Shown in pieces: positions 1 through 9,241 of a stretch of 64,000 bases of DNA. Source of the DNA: a virus. The position numbers were made by a program, and so were the translations under genes. The notes beneath the pieces were generated by a model. That model ran no database searches. It saw nothing but the letters and a program-made list of their open reading frames with translations, and was not told where the DNA came from. The stretch covers positions 1 to 64,000 of IMG/VR virus record IMGVR_UViG_3300021137_000001, one strand, 5' to 3'. Position 1 is the first letter of the stretch. Each line of letters opens with the position of its first letter.

Positions 1-1773
1 CCAACATTAGTTGGACAACAAGCAACACAAGCATTGTATAATACCGTTGCAACTACAATGAACTTTGCTGGTGCTGCAACTGCAATTACAATTGGTGCTA
101 TTACTGGTACTGCAAACATACGTAATGCGCTAACTACTATAACTGGTGTTGCAAATATATTAGCAACAACTGATAGTACTGTGTCTACAACTGGTGCATT
201 AATAGTAGCTGGTGGTGTTGGTGTGGGTGGTAATGTACACGTTAAATCAGGCAAACAAATAATCGTCGGTTATGATATTGTTGGTGATGTTTATCTACCA
301 CAATCAACTGCGCAATTCTTTAGTAACGTTGCTGGATATAGCCAAGTTAACCAACAAAACATTAGTAGCAACACATGGGCAAGTAGTGACTTTATTGCAA
401 CTGCTGATAACGGTAATGATACACAAGGTTATATTGACTTAGGTGTTAACAGTAGTACATATAATCAAGCAACATTTACAATTAGTAAAGCAAATGATGG
501 TTATTTATATGTACAAGGTAATGCAACAACAGGTGGTGGTAACTTAGCAATAGGTACTGCAACTGCAAATGATTTACAATTCTTTACTGGCGGTACTTTA
601 GCTGCAAATGAAGTTGCGCGATTTAATAATTCATCTGCTAATTTACAACTTAAACAAACTACAGTATCAACATCGGCGACAACTGGTGCGTTAACTGTAG
701 CTGGTGGTGCTGGTTTTGCTAAAAACGTATATGTAGCTACAGGCGCAACAATTAATAGCACACAAAGCTCAGATAACTTCTTAGTTAAAGGCTTGCATTC
801 AACTGCATTAATTTACGCAGATAGTAATAATGATTCAGTTGTTATTGGTGGCGGACATAGTGGCGCTTCTGGTGGTAACACAACTATACAAGGTGGCGTA
901 ACATTAAAAATTGATTCAACTGATACATTTATGGTACCGGTTGGTACAACTGCACAACGTCCAAGTAACAGTGGCAACGTTGATGCTAGGGGTATGACAC
1001 GATTCAACTCTACTATTAACAACTTAGAGTTTTATGATGGTACAGTATGGCAAAGTGCTGGTTCTGTATTTACTGTAATTAGTGATAGACAATTTTCGGG
1101 TGCAACTGGCGGATTATACGGAAACGTTGATGGCACAAATGCTGTCTTTACAATACAATCAAGTTCAACAGCAGCGGCAACTATTGTAAGTATCAATGGT
1201 GTGGTACAAATCCCAGTAATAGCTTATGATGTAAGTACGGTAACATTAACATTTACAGAAGCCCCAACATTAGGTGATGTAATTGATGTACGTTGTTTAG
1301 CAGCTACAACAGTATTGACATCACTTGCAAGTAGTAACGGATTAAATCAGTTCATTACAGACACAACTGGCGCACAAATTTGGTCAGGTACAGGTAGTAC
1401 AGTTGAACGTGTAAACGTTGACCCTACTGGTGTAATGCAATTAATGAATGGTACTAAAGTTGGTTATGATCAAACTGCGGTAGCATTAACAGTAAGTGCA
1501 GTAACAGTTGATAGCTTTGCAGTAGCAACATATCGTTCTGCCAAGTACATAGTTACATTTACTAACGGTACAACATCATACGAAACAGCAGAAATTATGG
1601 TAATACATGATGGTACAACTGCTACTAGAGCACAATACGGTACAGTAAGTACAACAGGTAGTACACAGGTAACGTACACAGTGACAATTACTGGTGGTAA
1701 CGTATTATTACAAGCCGCAACAGTGTCTGGTACAGGTACAGTTAAATCATTTGCTACTTATATTAAGGTGTAA
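1..1773 (+). CDS. tail fibre-like structural protein, 5' end outside window
   Basis: The reading frame is open from base 1, so this is the C-terminal 590 or so residues of a longer protein. It is rich in Thr, Ala, Gly and Val and carries at least three copies of a TTGALxVAGGxGxxxNVxV repeat (near positions 190-245 and 675-730), the pattern seen in long beta-structured fibre or adhesin proteins of marine T4-like phages. A short RGMTRFNSTINNLEFYDGTVW module lies near 990-1055. The C-terminal 230 residues form a non-repetitive Val/Thr-rich domain. No chaperone or lyase motif is evident. The role in host binding is inferred from composition and repeats only. Confidence 0.75.
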   Translation, partial: PTLVGQQATQALYNTVATTMNFAGAATAITIGAITGTANIRNALTTITGVANILATTDSTVSTTGALIVAGGVGVGGNVHVKSGKQIIVGYDIVGDVYLPQSTAQFFSNVAGYSQVNQQNISSNTWASSDFIATADNGNDTQGYIDLGVNSSTYNQATFTISKANDGYLYVQGNATTGGGNLAIGTATANDLQFFTGGTLAANEVARFNNSSANLQLKQTTVSTSATTGALTVAGGAGFAKNVYVATGATINSTQSSDNFLVKGLHSTALIYADSNNDSVVIGGGHSGASGGNTTIQGGVTLKIDSTDTFMVPVGTTAQRPSNSGNVDARGMTRFNSTINNLEFYDGTVWQSAGSVFTVISDRQFSGATGGLYGNVDGTNAVFTIQSSSTAAATIVSINGVVQIPVIAYDVSTVTLTFTEAPTLGDVIDVRCLAATTVLTSLASSNGLNQFITDTTGAQIWSGTGSTVERVNVDPTGVMQLMNGTKVGYDQTAVALTVSAVTVDSFAVATYRSAKYIVTFTNGTTSYETAEIMVIHDGTTATRAQYGTVSTTGSTQVTYTVTITGGNVLLQAATVSGTGTVKSFATYIKV

Positions 1774-1776
1774 TTA

Positions 1777-2514
1777 ATGTTAAAGATTAATAAAGTATAT
1801 AGAAAAGATTACATTGGCGAAAACATTGTAGTCGAGAGAAATTACACAGAAGGGACGTGGCATGATACAACAGAACATGTCCCTAATGCTGTAACTAATA
1901 CACAAATATCTAATAGAGCTGTTGTGATTGGCAATGGTCCAAGTAGATTAGAATTTGATATGCAAGCTGTATTTGAGCATAGAGGCGGATTATTAGGGGC
2001 AACAACTGTACAAACTTATGGTTGTAATGCACTGTACCGAGATTATACTCCGGACTTTTTAGTAGCTCGAGGTAATAGTATAGTTAATGAATTGGCAACC
2101 TCGACGTACATCAATAATAATATTGTGTATGCAAGCTCGATTGATGTGTTGGGTCATCCTAGTAAATTTTATTTAATTCCAATCGATCCATATTGTGATG
2201 TCGGAACAACAGCAGCATATATTGCGGCATTTGATGGACACACAACAATATTTTTATTAGGGTTTGATAATCAAGATAGCCCAGACTATAATTATAATGT
2301 ATATGCAGATACTACAGGATATGATGCACATAATAATAGTACATCAGACCAAAAGTGGATTGCAGATAGAGCAATGCTAGTTAAAACATATAGCGAAGTT
2401 GATTTTGTATGGGTAACTAAATTTGGTAGAACAACAATGCCAACTGCATGGACAACATTGGTGAACTATAGACAAATCTCTTTTAAAGAGTTTGTACTAG
2501 AAGCTAGTCTATAA
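1777..2514 (+). CDS. hypothetical protein, possible glycosyltransferase-like fold
   Basis: This 245-residue protein starts three bases after the fibre stop, so it is probably co-transcribed with it. Residues 47-60 read AVVIGNGPSRLEFD, a Rossmann-like start resembling DUF115/MptE-type and sialyl- or glycosyltransferase-like proteins, followed by YGCNALYRDYTPDFLVA, in which a position is compared with an expected residence. A second hydrophobic strand TTIFLLGFDNQDSP is near residue 160. These features suggest a nucleotide- or sugar-binding alpha/beta protein. The exact activity is not established. Its 3' end overlaps the convergent NUDIX gene by six bases. Confidence 0.6.
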   Translation: MLKINKVYRKDYIGENIVVERNYTEGTWHDTTEHVPNAVTNTQISNRAVVIGNGPSRLEFDMQAVFEHRGGLLGATTVQTYGCNALYRDYTPDFLVARGNSIVNELATSTYINNNIVYASSIDVLGHPSKFYLIPIDPYCDVGTTAAYIAAFDGHTTIFLLGFDNQDSPDYNYNVYADTTGYDAHNNSTSDQKWIADRAMLVKTYSEVDFVWVTKFGRTTMPTAWTTLVNYRQISFKEFVLEASL

Positions 2515-2961
2515 TATAGATTCTAAAGTTTTAATCTTAGCAATAACTTCTTTAAAATTAACAGTACGCCAAACTCCAGGATGTAGGGGTTTGGGGTAAT
2601 CTCCTAATCCAACCCAGCAATAACCTCTATGCTCGTGATTTAAGTCAGGAACAAATTCTTCTTTAACTGGTAATAAAAATGTGTGATATGAGAAATTGTT
2701 TTTGTCGCTAGTAAACTTTTCAATAGGTATCACTTTAGCAGAGGAAAAATCTACACCAAGCTCTTCTATAAGCTCGCGATGTAATGATTCAAGCAACTGT
2801 TCGCCAGCATCAATCTTACCACCTGCTAGTCCCCATGTACCTGCATACTTGCTTGAATTACGTAATAGAAAAAGATATCGATGTGTAGTTACACAATAAA
2901 TGAACGTACCTACACCTTCAATTGATTTATTTGATATTGATTCTTTTATTTTAGTTAACAT
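2509..2961 (-). CDS. NUDIX hydrolase
   Basis: This 150-residue protein has a complete NUDIX box at about residues 48-70: GKIDAGE, then seven residues, then RELIEELGV, matching Gx5Ex7REUxEExGU. NUDIX enzymes hydrolyse nucleoside diphosphates linked to another moiety; the substrate cannot be read from the sequence. An upstream VGTFIYCVTTHRYLFLLR strand pair is typical of the family. A perfect early promoter on the same strand ends six bases before the ATG, predicting a leaderless transcript. The gene is convergent with its left neighbour and is a likely early accessory enzyme. Confidence 0.9.
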   Translation of the reverse strand: MLTKIKESISNKSIEGVGTFIYCVTTHRYLFLLRNSSKYAGTWGLAGGKIDAGEQLLESLHRELIEELGVDFSSAKVIPIEKFTSDKNNFSYHTFLLPVKEEFVPDLNHEHRGYCWVGLGDYPKPLHPGVWRTVNFKEVIAKIKTLESIL

Positions 2962-2996
2962 ATTACTATTATACTACATTAACTGATAAATGTCAA
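2962..2996 (-). promoter_or_regulatory. early sigma70-type promoter of the NUDIX gene
   Basis: On the minus strand, TTGACA (2991-2996) and TATAAT (2968-2973) are separated by 17 bases. Six bases separate the -10 element from the ATG at 2961, so transcription should start at or next to the start codon. Confidence 0.8.
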
Positions 2997-4397
2997 CTAA
3001 AGAACTAATGTCCAGAGTCCATTTTTATATTCTCCCTCAAAAGATTTAACCCATTGATTGAGATTCCATTTATATTGTGTTCCAGTATTCAAATTTGACA
3101 CGTATTGTAACACAGTTTCTGCTACACTGTCAAATACAACAGTCCAATGTGTGCCGTTGAATTCAATAATGTCATTTGCGTTAGCAATTAAATCTGCATT
3201 GTCTGTACCGCGCCACGCACTTGGACCATCGCCGTTTGCTGAATTAGTACTACCAATTGCATTTAAAATTAAATAACGTGTGCCTGCTACAGCACTTTGC
3301 GCTAAGTCAACAGCAGTATTCTTACGTGGGTCAATAATAGCATCAATTGCGTCTAAAGAATTTGCAGGATATGTATCGATGTCTGCATTAAAAATCAATA
3401 AACTATCGTCTGTTGGATGATAACTTACTGTACCAACAACCTCCGTAACTCCGTCACCAGAAGCTAATCTAATCTGACTGATACCTTCCTCTATAGACCC
3501 ATAAACATTAACTAAATTTTTCCATATATCACGTGTACCAATTTTAGTCGGAGTAGTTAACGTGGGCTCTCTTAATGTTTCTAAATCTTGCACTTTCAGC
3601 AAGGTAAGTGTATTACCGATTAATAAAACTCCATAGTCCATCGGAGTATAATACATACGTGCGCCCATTAAATTAGCTTCTGTGTACGCCGCAGAATTTA
3701 AATCACCCTGTGCATCGTGTATATTAGCAATAATTTTTTGAATAACGCCAAGTTTCTTAACTTTAGCTGGCGGACTAATCCAAATTGGTAATTTAAATGT
3801 TAATGTTGCAATATCAATTGGATTTTCGGTAGTAGCAGATACAGTTCTGCTTGACCAAGATGGGCTATCTAAATAGATAATACTTAAACTTGTCCAATCG
3901 ATGTAATTATCTGTACTTTGTATTTCTAATCCCGGATTAAACAACGGTAATATTTGTTCAATTAATTGTAATTTTTGTTTTGTATTACTTGTCCATATAT
4001 CTAACTTTAATTCTAAAGTATATGGCACTGGCATTATACGTTCGATAGTAAATGCATTACCTTGTGTTGGTACGTAGGTATCAGTTTCTGGATCGTATTT
4101 ACGTTGACGTATGCTCATATTATTAACATAAGTTGGACTTTGTACACGATCTCTATCGTATGTTAGTCCGCTAATATAAACCGCCATTGCTGGAACAGCA
4201 TTCATAGTACTTTCGCTATTGTTTGCTAAAATTGCTGCCACCTGTCTGCTACCATCTGCATAATAAATCGGCACACGTTGTAAAGTTTTACTACCAGTGC
4301 GATCTTGCCCAAACTCGACTTCGTACCCACTCATTATTCTAATGAATTGTACTACAAAACGTTCGATTTGTCCGTCATAAAAATATTGAGCTGCCAT
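2997..4397 (-). CDS. gp15: tail sheath stabilizer / completion protein gp15
   Basis: This 466-residue protein resembles T4 gp15, the terminator ring that caps the contracted or extended tail and joins it to the neck. The N terminus YFYDGQIERFVVQFIRIMSG is followed by VPIYYADGSRQ, and the mid-protein VPYTLELKLDIWT...LIEQILPLFNPG segment matches the conserved core. T4 gp15 is about 270 residues, so roughly 200 C-terminal residues are extra; they include a GTRYLILNAIG / NDIIEFNGTHWTVVF beta module. The gene overlaps gp14 by one base (TAATG), giving a coupled gp14-gp15 pair on the minus strand. Confidence 0.8.
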   Translation of the reverse strand: MAAQYFYDGQIERFVVQFIRIMSGYEVEFGQDRTGSKTLQRVPIYYADGSRQVAAILANNSESTMNAVPAMAVYISGLTYDRDRVQSPTYVNNMSIRQRKYDPETDTYVPTQGNAFTIERIMPVPYTLELKLDIWTSNTKQKLQLIEQILPLFNPGLEIQSTDNYIDWTSLSIIYLDSPSWSSRTVSATTENPIDIATLTFKLPIWISPPAKVKKLGVIQKIIANIHDAQGDLNSAAYTEANLMGARMYYTPMDYGVLLIGNTLTLLKVQDLETLREPTLTTPTKIGTRDIWKNLVNVYGSIEEGISQIRLASGDGVTEVVGTVSYHPTDDSLLIFNADIDTYPANSLDAIDAIIDPRKNTAVDLAQSAVAGTRYLILNAIGSTNSANGDGPSAWRGTDNADLIANANDIIEFNGTHWTVVFDSVAETVLQYVSNLNTGTQYKWNLNQWVKSFEGEYKNGLWTLVL

Positions 4398-5941
4398 TAG
4401 TTATCCGCCAAAGGTTTAAGTGCGTCAGACAACGCCTGACGTTCCTGTATTACTTTACTGTAAACAGTGTATTCTAGCATGTCGTTATTAGCGAGTGTAT
4501 TTGTGAGTGTAAATGACACATTTCCGGCAGTATTTGACATCGTATTTGTAATATGTGTACCATTTAGTAGAGTTTTTACACCATATGTACTCACATACGC
4601 AATTTTCGTTACAACCGTCTTAGTTGACATATTAAATGATATTGTAGTTACATTAGCTACTGGAGTATAAGGACTTGCGACACGAATCGCATCCCACCCA
4701 AGTCCGCCACTGTACATAGCATTAATATTATTAACAAAGCCGCTAGCCAATGAAGTATTGTCTAATCCTGGAGTTAAGTTTGTACGTACAGCATCTTCAA
4801 TTTTAATCCAACGACGTGAATCATAACGGAATAGTCTATTTGGAACATAGTCCAATCGTAAATAATAATCACCTTTAACAGGAGTATCTGGAAAGGCAAT
4901 ACCAGCACCAACAGGCAAACCATTAGGCGGCAATCCTGTGCTAGTTAAGTATCCTTGTACTTTAGCAGTAGGCGATGCAACTGGATCATCGGGGAAACCA
5001 CTATCGTCTACAGGAGCAACATAGATGGAACTTGTATCGTATCCACTTAGTGGTACTTCAATTTCTGCACGTGCAATAATAGCATCGTTAACCGCAGTAT
5101 ATTTGTTGTATGTACTTAATAAATCACCAATTGGAGTATTGTTTGCATCACCGCTACTAATATTAGTTGTAATATCTTTATATTCTTGGCTATCAACTAA
5201 TGGTGCAACTTTAACTCTCCATAAATGGGGATACCATGTTTGACTAAACCCTTCTGCGGCACGAGTAGCATCTTGTACAACGTAATAACGTTTTAATGCA
5301 CTTGGTAAATCATCGTCTAACGGATAGAAGTCTTTAAGATGTGGCATTTCAATTACATCACCGACTATAATCTTACGTCCAAGCAATTCAACCATGTCGT
5401 TTAAGTGAAAAACCATAAACAACGTATCACCAGTTAAGAACAATCCAAACTGACTTAAATCAAAATCATTGTCACTCATACGATATACACTACGCAAAGT
5501 ATAAATGCTAGTATCATACTTGCGATCTCTATTCTCAAGGAATAATAGGTCTTGTATATTTTTTACACTTTCATTGGCATAACTTGGCTGTGTTGCATCA
5601 GTATAGAACGCTATCGCCGCCCCAGCCCCAACAATAGCAGTAGTGCTTGCTGATAGCGTAACGGTTGTGCTAGTTTTTGCAATAACGGTTGTATTTGGTG
5701 GAATGCTAGTACCAGCAACAAACATACCTCTTGTTATTGCTGAAGTATTTGCAAATACTAATTCAGTCCCAGGTGCAGACTGCGCCGCTGATGTGGCAAT
5801 ACTCGTACCTTGCTCTAATGGGCCGAGATACTTATGGATGTTAATATCAACGCCGCCGACAGTAAACATCTCACTGATTCGGCGATCCATAAATTTATAA
5901 TCATTGCCCTTCTGGGGTTTGTACATGCTTAATCTTGGCAT
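4397..5941 (-). CDS. gp14: neck protein gp14
   Basis: This is a 514-residue relative of T4 gp14, a neck protein that completes the head and forms the joint with the tail. Recognisable core: a C-terminal part of the conserved half reading LFMVFHLNDMVELLGRKIIVGDV and a following YYVVQDATRA...HLWRVKVAPL stretch. T4 gp14 is 256 residues. The extra length includes an Ala/Thr/Ser-rich insert at residues 46-115 that interrupts the N-terminal part, and a C-terminal beta-rich domain with KGDYYLRLDYVPNRLFRYDS followed by RRW. A late element (CTAAATA, minus, 5963-5969) lies 21 bases upstream. Confidence 0.75.
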   Translation of the reverse strand: MPRLSMYKPQKGNDYKFMDRRISEMFTVGGVDINIHKYLGPLEQGTSIATSAAQSAPGTELVFANTSAITRGMFVAGTSIPPNTTVIAKTSTTVTLSASTTAIVGAGAAIAFYTDATQPSYANESVKNIQDLLFLENRDRKYDTSIYTLRSVYRMSDNDFDLSQFGLFLTGDTLFMVFHLNDMVELLGRKIIVGDVIEMPHLKDFYPLDDDLPSALKRYYVVQDATRAAEGFSQTWYPHLWRVKVAPLVDSQEYKDITTNISSGDANNTPIGDLLSTYNKYTAVNDAIIARAEIEVPLSGYDTSSIYVAPVDDSGFPDDPVASPTAKVQGYLTSTGLPPNGLPVGAGIAFPDTPVKGDYYLRLDYVPNRLFRYDSRRWIKIEDAVRTNLTPGLDNTSLASGFVNNINAMYSGGLGWDAIRVASPYTPVANVTTISFNMSTKTVVTKIAYVSTYGVKTLLNGTHITNTMSNTAGNVSFTLTNTLANNDMLEYTVYSKVIQERQALSDALKPLADN

Positions 5942-5962
5942 TGCGTAGTCCTGTATATCTAA

Positions 5963-5969
5963 TATTTAG
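5963..5969 (-). promoter_or_regulatory. late promoter element of gp14-gp15
   Basis: The minus strand reads GCTAAATA here, 21 bases before the gp14 ATG. The same element and spacing occur before gp13 at 7539-7545. It resembles the T4 late -10 element TATAAATA. Confidence 0.6.
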
Positions 5970-5975
5970 CTTAGA

Positions 5976-6004
5976 TTGACATCGTGACAAATAGATGTTA
6001 TACT
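5976..6004 (+). promoter_or_regulatory. early sigma70-type promoter
   Basis: TTGACA (5976-5981), 17 bases, TATACT (5999-6004). Six bases separate the -10 from the ATG at 6011, predicting a leaderless mRNA. It also rules out the upstream GTG at 5984 as the start, because that codon lies inside the promoter. Confidence 0.75.
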
Positions 6005-6010
6005 TGCTTT

Positions 6011-6277
6011 ATGAGTGAATTAACTACAAGTTTAGATTGGGTAAGGGTGCAAGCCGAAATTGAAGCACCAGTGCATAAACTAAAAAGCTATAGTGGCGAG
6101 ATGCTAAAGATGAGCAGAAATATTGCTTTGATGGTTACGAAGCTAAGTACTGAAGAAATAGAGTGCAGACGTCAGCAGAAACAAACACGTAAACACAAAG
6201 AAATATTAGACAACATCAACGCAGAGATACATAACTACGAGCAAATGGTAACTTTTGCGGTATTATTGGCAAGTTGA
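6011..6277 (+). CDS. small early protein of unknown function
   Basis: This 88-residue, mostly helical protein begins MSELTTSLDW. The ATG at 6011 is chosen because the alternative GTG at 5984 falls within the promoter. It contains a basic stretch CRRQQKQTRKHKE near residues 53-65 and a hydrophobic end (FAVLLAS). There are no recognisable catalytic motifs. It is the first gene of a two-promoter early unit in front of the 392-residue protein. Function not recognised. Confidence 0.65.
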   Translation: MSELTTSLDWVRVQAEIEAPVHKLKSYSGEMLKMSRNIALMVTKLSTEEIECRRQQKQTRKHKEILDNINAEIHNYEQMVTFAVLLAS

Positions 6278-6279
6278 GC

Positions 6280-6308
6280 TTGACAAATGAATACAATGGC
6301 TGTATAAT
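6280..6308 (+). promoter_or_regulatory. early sigma70-type promoter, consensus
   Basis: TTGACA (6280-6285), 17 bases, TATAAT (6303-6308): a perfect consensus. It lies 32 bases before the ATG at 6341, leaving a short leader with a weak AAGGAC ribosome site. The block GGCTGTATAATGCTATA is repeated almost exactly at the promoter at 45752. Confidence 0.85.
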
Positions 6309-6340
6309 GCTATATATAAACTGTTAACAAGGACGAACAA

Positions 6341-7519
6341 ATGGCTATTAAAATTGATGGTATGAAGAAAAAAACTAAAGTAACACGTGATCCGATTTTT
6401 ATGGATGAGAAAAGTGTTGGCTCAGAACCAGTATGGGATCCAGTACGTGCTTTAGAGTTTACAGAAGAAGAATTCGACCATCACATGCGTATTAGCTTAC
6501 GTTATTACAATTATTTCTATACAACTAAAGAACTTAAGAAGTACTTGGTTGAATGGGCACGTAACTATGATAGTGCCGCACATAAATTTGATAAAGCAAC
6601 TTTAGATAAGTTTGCTAAAGCATCAGACAGTTTACTACCACTTACACCTTGTGCATTAGCTAAAGCACACAAACAGGGTATGCCGCTACACGAAAGACAC
6701 GTTACTTACTTGGTTAGCTCGATTAGAAAAGTAGTCGATAACTTAGTCGACGAAGCAGAAGTAATTGACCCAACAGCACCAGTAGTTGTTCGAGTAACTA
6801 TCCAAGATAGACTTAACGATATACTTAAAACACATATCTTACACTTTGAAGAACTTGAGGATCAGCTGATCGAAGGTAAAACAGTAGACCCAAAAGCATA
6901 TGAGTACTTAACGGGCAAAAACGTCCCACAAGGTATGTTAAGCAGAATTGCGGCAGTATTTGAAAAACATCAAGACGAAATGAACGAAGCACGTGCTGGT
7001 AAAGACGAGCAACTGAATGAAGGTTATGCGCATTACAAAGCGGCAGATTACAAACGCTTTGATGCATTTTACACAAAACTGATTGCAGACTTAACTAGCT
7101 ACGGTCAAGTTAAGAAAGCAACTAAGAAAGTAACAGTACGTAAGCCACTTGCTAAAGAGAAGTTAGTTGCAAAACTAAAATATCTTAAAGAAGAAAAGAC
7201 TCTACGCTTAGTATCTGTCAATCCAGTTGACATAGTTGGGTGTGCTGAATTGTGGGTTTACAACGTTAAGACACGTAAACTTGGCAAGTACGTTGCAGAG
7301 TCAATGGGCGGAGCACTTACTGTTAAAGGTACTGCTATTGTTGGATTTGATGTATCAACAAGCGTACAAAAGACATTGCGTAAACCCGAGCTACAACTTA
7401 AAGAGTTTTTAGCGGCAGGTAAGATACAACTGCGCAAGTTTATTGAAGATATTAAAGCAACAGAGATTAAACTAACGGGTCGTATTGGTCTAGATACTAT
7501 CCTTCTTAAAGTTCAGTAG
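6341..7519 (+). CDS. conserved-looking early protein of unknown function
   Basis: This 392-residue Lys-rich protein (many KK and KxxK runs) has its own consensus early promoter. The first half is helical and charged. The region 280-330 (RLVSVNPVDIVGCAELWVYNVKTRKLGKY) is predicted beta, and the C terminus (KIQLRKFIEDIKATEIKLTGR) is basic. It could be a DNA-binding or virion-associated protein, but no family is recognised. It sits between the gp14-gp15 unit and gp13, away from known replication genes. Confidence 0.7.
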   Translation: MAIKIDGMKKKTKVTRDPIFMDEKSVGSEPVWDPVRALEFTEEEFDHHMRISLRYYNYFYTTKELKKYLVEWARNYDSAAHKFDKATLDKFAKASDSLLPLTPCALAKAHKQGMPLHERHVTYLVSSIRKVVDNLVDEAEVIDPTAPVVVRVTIQDRLNDILKTHILHFEELEDQLIEGKTVDPKAYEYLTGKNVPQGMLSRIAAVFEKHQDEMNEARAGKDEQLNEGYAHYKAADYKRFDAFYTKLIADLTSYGQVKKATKKVTVRKPLAKEKLVAKLKYLKEEKTLRLVSVNPVDIVGCAELWVYNVKTRKLGKYVAESMGGALTVKGTAIVGFDVSTSVQKTLRKPELQLKEFLAAGKIQLRKFIEDIKATEIKLTGRIGLDTILLKVQ

Positions 7520-7538
7520 CCATACAGTCCTGTTTCTG

Positions 7539-7545
7539 CTAAATA
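7539..7545 (+). promoter_or_regulatory. late promoter element of gp13
   Basis: CTAAATA preceded by G, 20 bases before the gp13 ATG. An AGGA ribosome site follows at 7553-7556. The same arrangement is seen on the other strand before gp14. Confidence 0.55.
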
Positions 7546-7565
7546 CATGAAACAGGACTTTTACA

Positions 7566-8450
7566 ATGGCAACAGCAACTGGTAATTTAACCGCAACACT
7601 CAGTCTAACCACAGACAGCTTATACGATCCAGCTACGGGCACGGGCGCAGGGCATATTGCGTATGACCCGGCATTATTAACAGCGGAAAATCAGCTACGT
7701 AATGATATAGTTGATTATATTCGTCTACGTTTGGGTGATGGCATCATTGATGTTGAAGCAGATAAAGAACATTATGACATGGGTATTAAACAAGCCTTTG
7801 TACGTTATCGTCAACGCAGTTCAAACGCAGTAGAAGAAAGTTATGCGTTCCTAGACTTACTTCCAGAAACACAAGAGTATATACTACCACGTGAGATTAT
7901 GGATGTTAGACAAATATTTAGACGTGGTATTGGATCTGTAACAGGTACAACAGCAAGTCAATTTGAGCCATTCGCATCGGGCTACTTAAACACTTATATG
8001 TTAGTAGCTGGTCGTGTTGGCGGATTGGCAAACTACGAATTATTTGTGGATTATCAAAAGCTAGCAATGACTATGTTTGGTGGATATATGAACTTTACGT
8101 TTAACAAAGCAACTAAGAAGCTAACAGTAATACGTAAACAACCATGGCAAGGCACGAACTCTACTGCGGTAGAAGCAGTTGCACTATGGGTATATAATGT
8201 TAAACCAGATTCGATGTTGTTAAACGACCCACAAGTGTTTCCGTGGATACAGGATTATGCTTATGCATTGGTAATGATATCAATCGGTCAAGCACGTGAA
8301 AAATTTGCGCAAATCGCAGGCCCACAAGGCGGTAGTAGTTTAAACGGTGCTGCACTTAAAGCAGAAGGACAACTATTGCTCGACAAACTTGATGCAGAAA
8401 TATCAAGCTATGCTGATGGCGGGTCTCCGCTTACGTGGGTGACTGGCTAA
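7566..8450 (+). CDS. gp13: neck protein gp13
   Basis: This 294-residue protein matches the T4 gp13 type (309 residues in T4), which binds the portal vertex after packaging and pairs with gp14. The recognisable core is IVDYIRLRLGDGIIDVE followed by KEHYDMGIKQAFVRYRQRSS, then a conserved LPREIMDVRQIFRRG strand-helix and the C-terminal half ending with a Gln/Ala-rich helix (ALKAEGQLLLDKLDAEI). It is placed apart from gp14-gp15, which lie 1.6 kb upstream on the opposite strand; in T4 these three genes are adjacent and co-directional. Confidence 0.8.
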   Translation: MATATGNLTATLSLTTDSLYDPATGTGAGHIAYDPALLTAENQLRNDIVDYIRLRLGDGIIDVEADKEHYDMGIKQAFVRYRQRSSNAVEESYAFLDLLPETQEYILPREIMDVRQIFRRGIGSVTGTTASQFEPFASGYLNTYMLVAGRVGGLANYELFVDYQKLAMTMFGGYMNFTFNKATKKLTVIRKQPWQGTNSTAVEAVALWVYNVKPDSMLLNDPQVFPWIQDYAYALVMISIGQAREKFAQIAGPQGGSSLNGAALKAEGQLLLDKLDAEISSYADGGSPLTWVTG

Positions 8451-8501
8451 ATCAATAATTGACATCTGTCTGTAATAAATAAAATCATCTTATCCGCAAC
8501 G

Positions 8502-8509
8502 TATAAATA
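8502..8509 (+). promoter_or_regulatory. late promoter TATAAATA before HNH gene
   Basis: An exact T4 late consensus octamer, 19 bases before the ATG at 8528, with AAGGAA as ribosome site. Confidence 0.65.
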
Positions 8510-8527
8510 TATGTAAGGAATTAACTT

Positions 8528-9241
8528 ATGTTCTTACAAAATAAATATACAACGTGGTATTATGCAATCATTCACCGCGGTCAAGATAGAATATTAACTG
8601 GTTATAAAGAAAATCATCATATTATACCAAAATCACTCAACGGATCAGACGATAAGAGTAATTTAGTTAGTCTAACTGCTCGAGAACATTTAATATGTCA
8701 TTTATTATTAACTAGAATGACTATTGGATCAAATAAACATAAAATGTTGCATGCAGCGTGGGCATTAACTACCTATCGCGATAATAGTAGAGATACAATT
8801 AAAATAACATCACGGCTATACGAATCATTAAAGATAGCTCGCTCTTTAATGATCACTGCTACACAAAGTGGCGAAAATAATCCATTTTATAATAAAAAAC
8901 ATTCTAATGCTACCCGCATTAAAATGTCACAATCTGCATCAAAACCAAAATCACTTGCATGGAAAGAATCTGCATCAACTAATAGAAAAGGAGACGGCGG
9001 TAGTTTCTTTGGTAAAACTCACTCGGATTCTCAAAAAGAAAAATGGAAAACAGACCCTCGAAGAATTCATATGGGTGCAGAAAATGGATTTTATGGTAAA
9101 ACTCATACTGATGAACAGCGACAAAAGAAACGTGAGGAAAAACTTGCAGCTTCTAAGAAAATATGTTATTATTGTAATAAGAGTGTAGATGCAATGAATT
9201 ATGGGAGATGGCACGGTGATAGATGTAAATCAAAAAAATAG
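8528..9241 (+). CDS. HNH homing endonuclease with NUMOD3 repeats
   Basis: This 237-residue free-standing endonuclease carries the catalytic HNH region at about residues 30-65: ENHHIIPKSLNGS, then N-LVSLTAREHLICHLLL. Behind it are three NUMOD3-type DNA-recognition repeats (NNPFYNKKHS, GSFFGKTHSD, NGFYGKTHTD). A C-terminal CYYCNKSVDAMNYGRWH element may bind zinc. It has its own late promoter and overlaps the next gene (dNMP kinase), as expected for an invading mobile gene. It is a paralogue of the minus-strand gene at 58378-59067, with a near-identical N-terminal design (NKYT-WYY). Confidence 0.9.
   Translation: MFLQNKYTTWYYAIIHRGQDRILTGYKENHHIIPKSLNGSDDKSNLVSLTAREHLICHLLLTRMTIGSNKHKMLHAAWALTTYRDNSRDTIKITSRLYESLKIARSLMITATQSGENNPFYNKKHSNATRIKMSQSASKPKSLAWKESASTNRKGDGGSFFGKTHSDSQKEKWKTDPRRIHMGAENGFYGKTHTDEQRQKKREEKLAASKKICYYCNKSVDAMNYGRWHGDRCKSKK

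Noticed and set aside
813-1679. Long minus-strand open frames inside the first fibre gene
   Set aside because: Mirror frames of a Thr/Val/Gly-rich repetitive gene, with no ribosome sites and low-complexity Val/Pro/Leu products.
8868-9188. 106-codon frame inside the HNH gene
   Set aside because: Alternate frame of the NUMOD repeats, with no start signal; the annotated HNH frame carries all the motifs.
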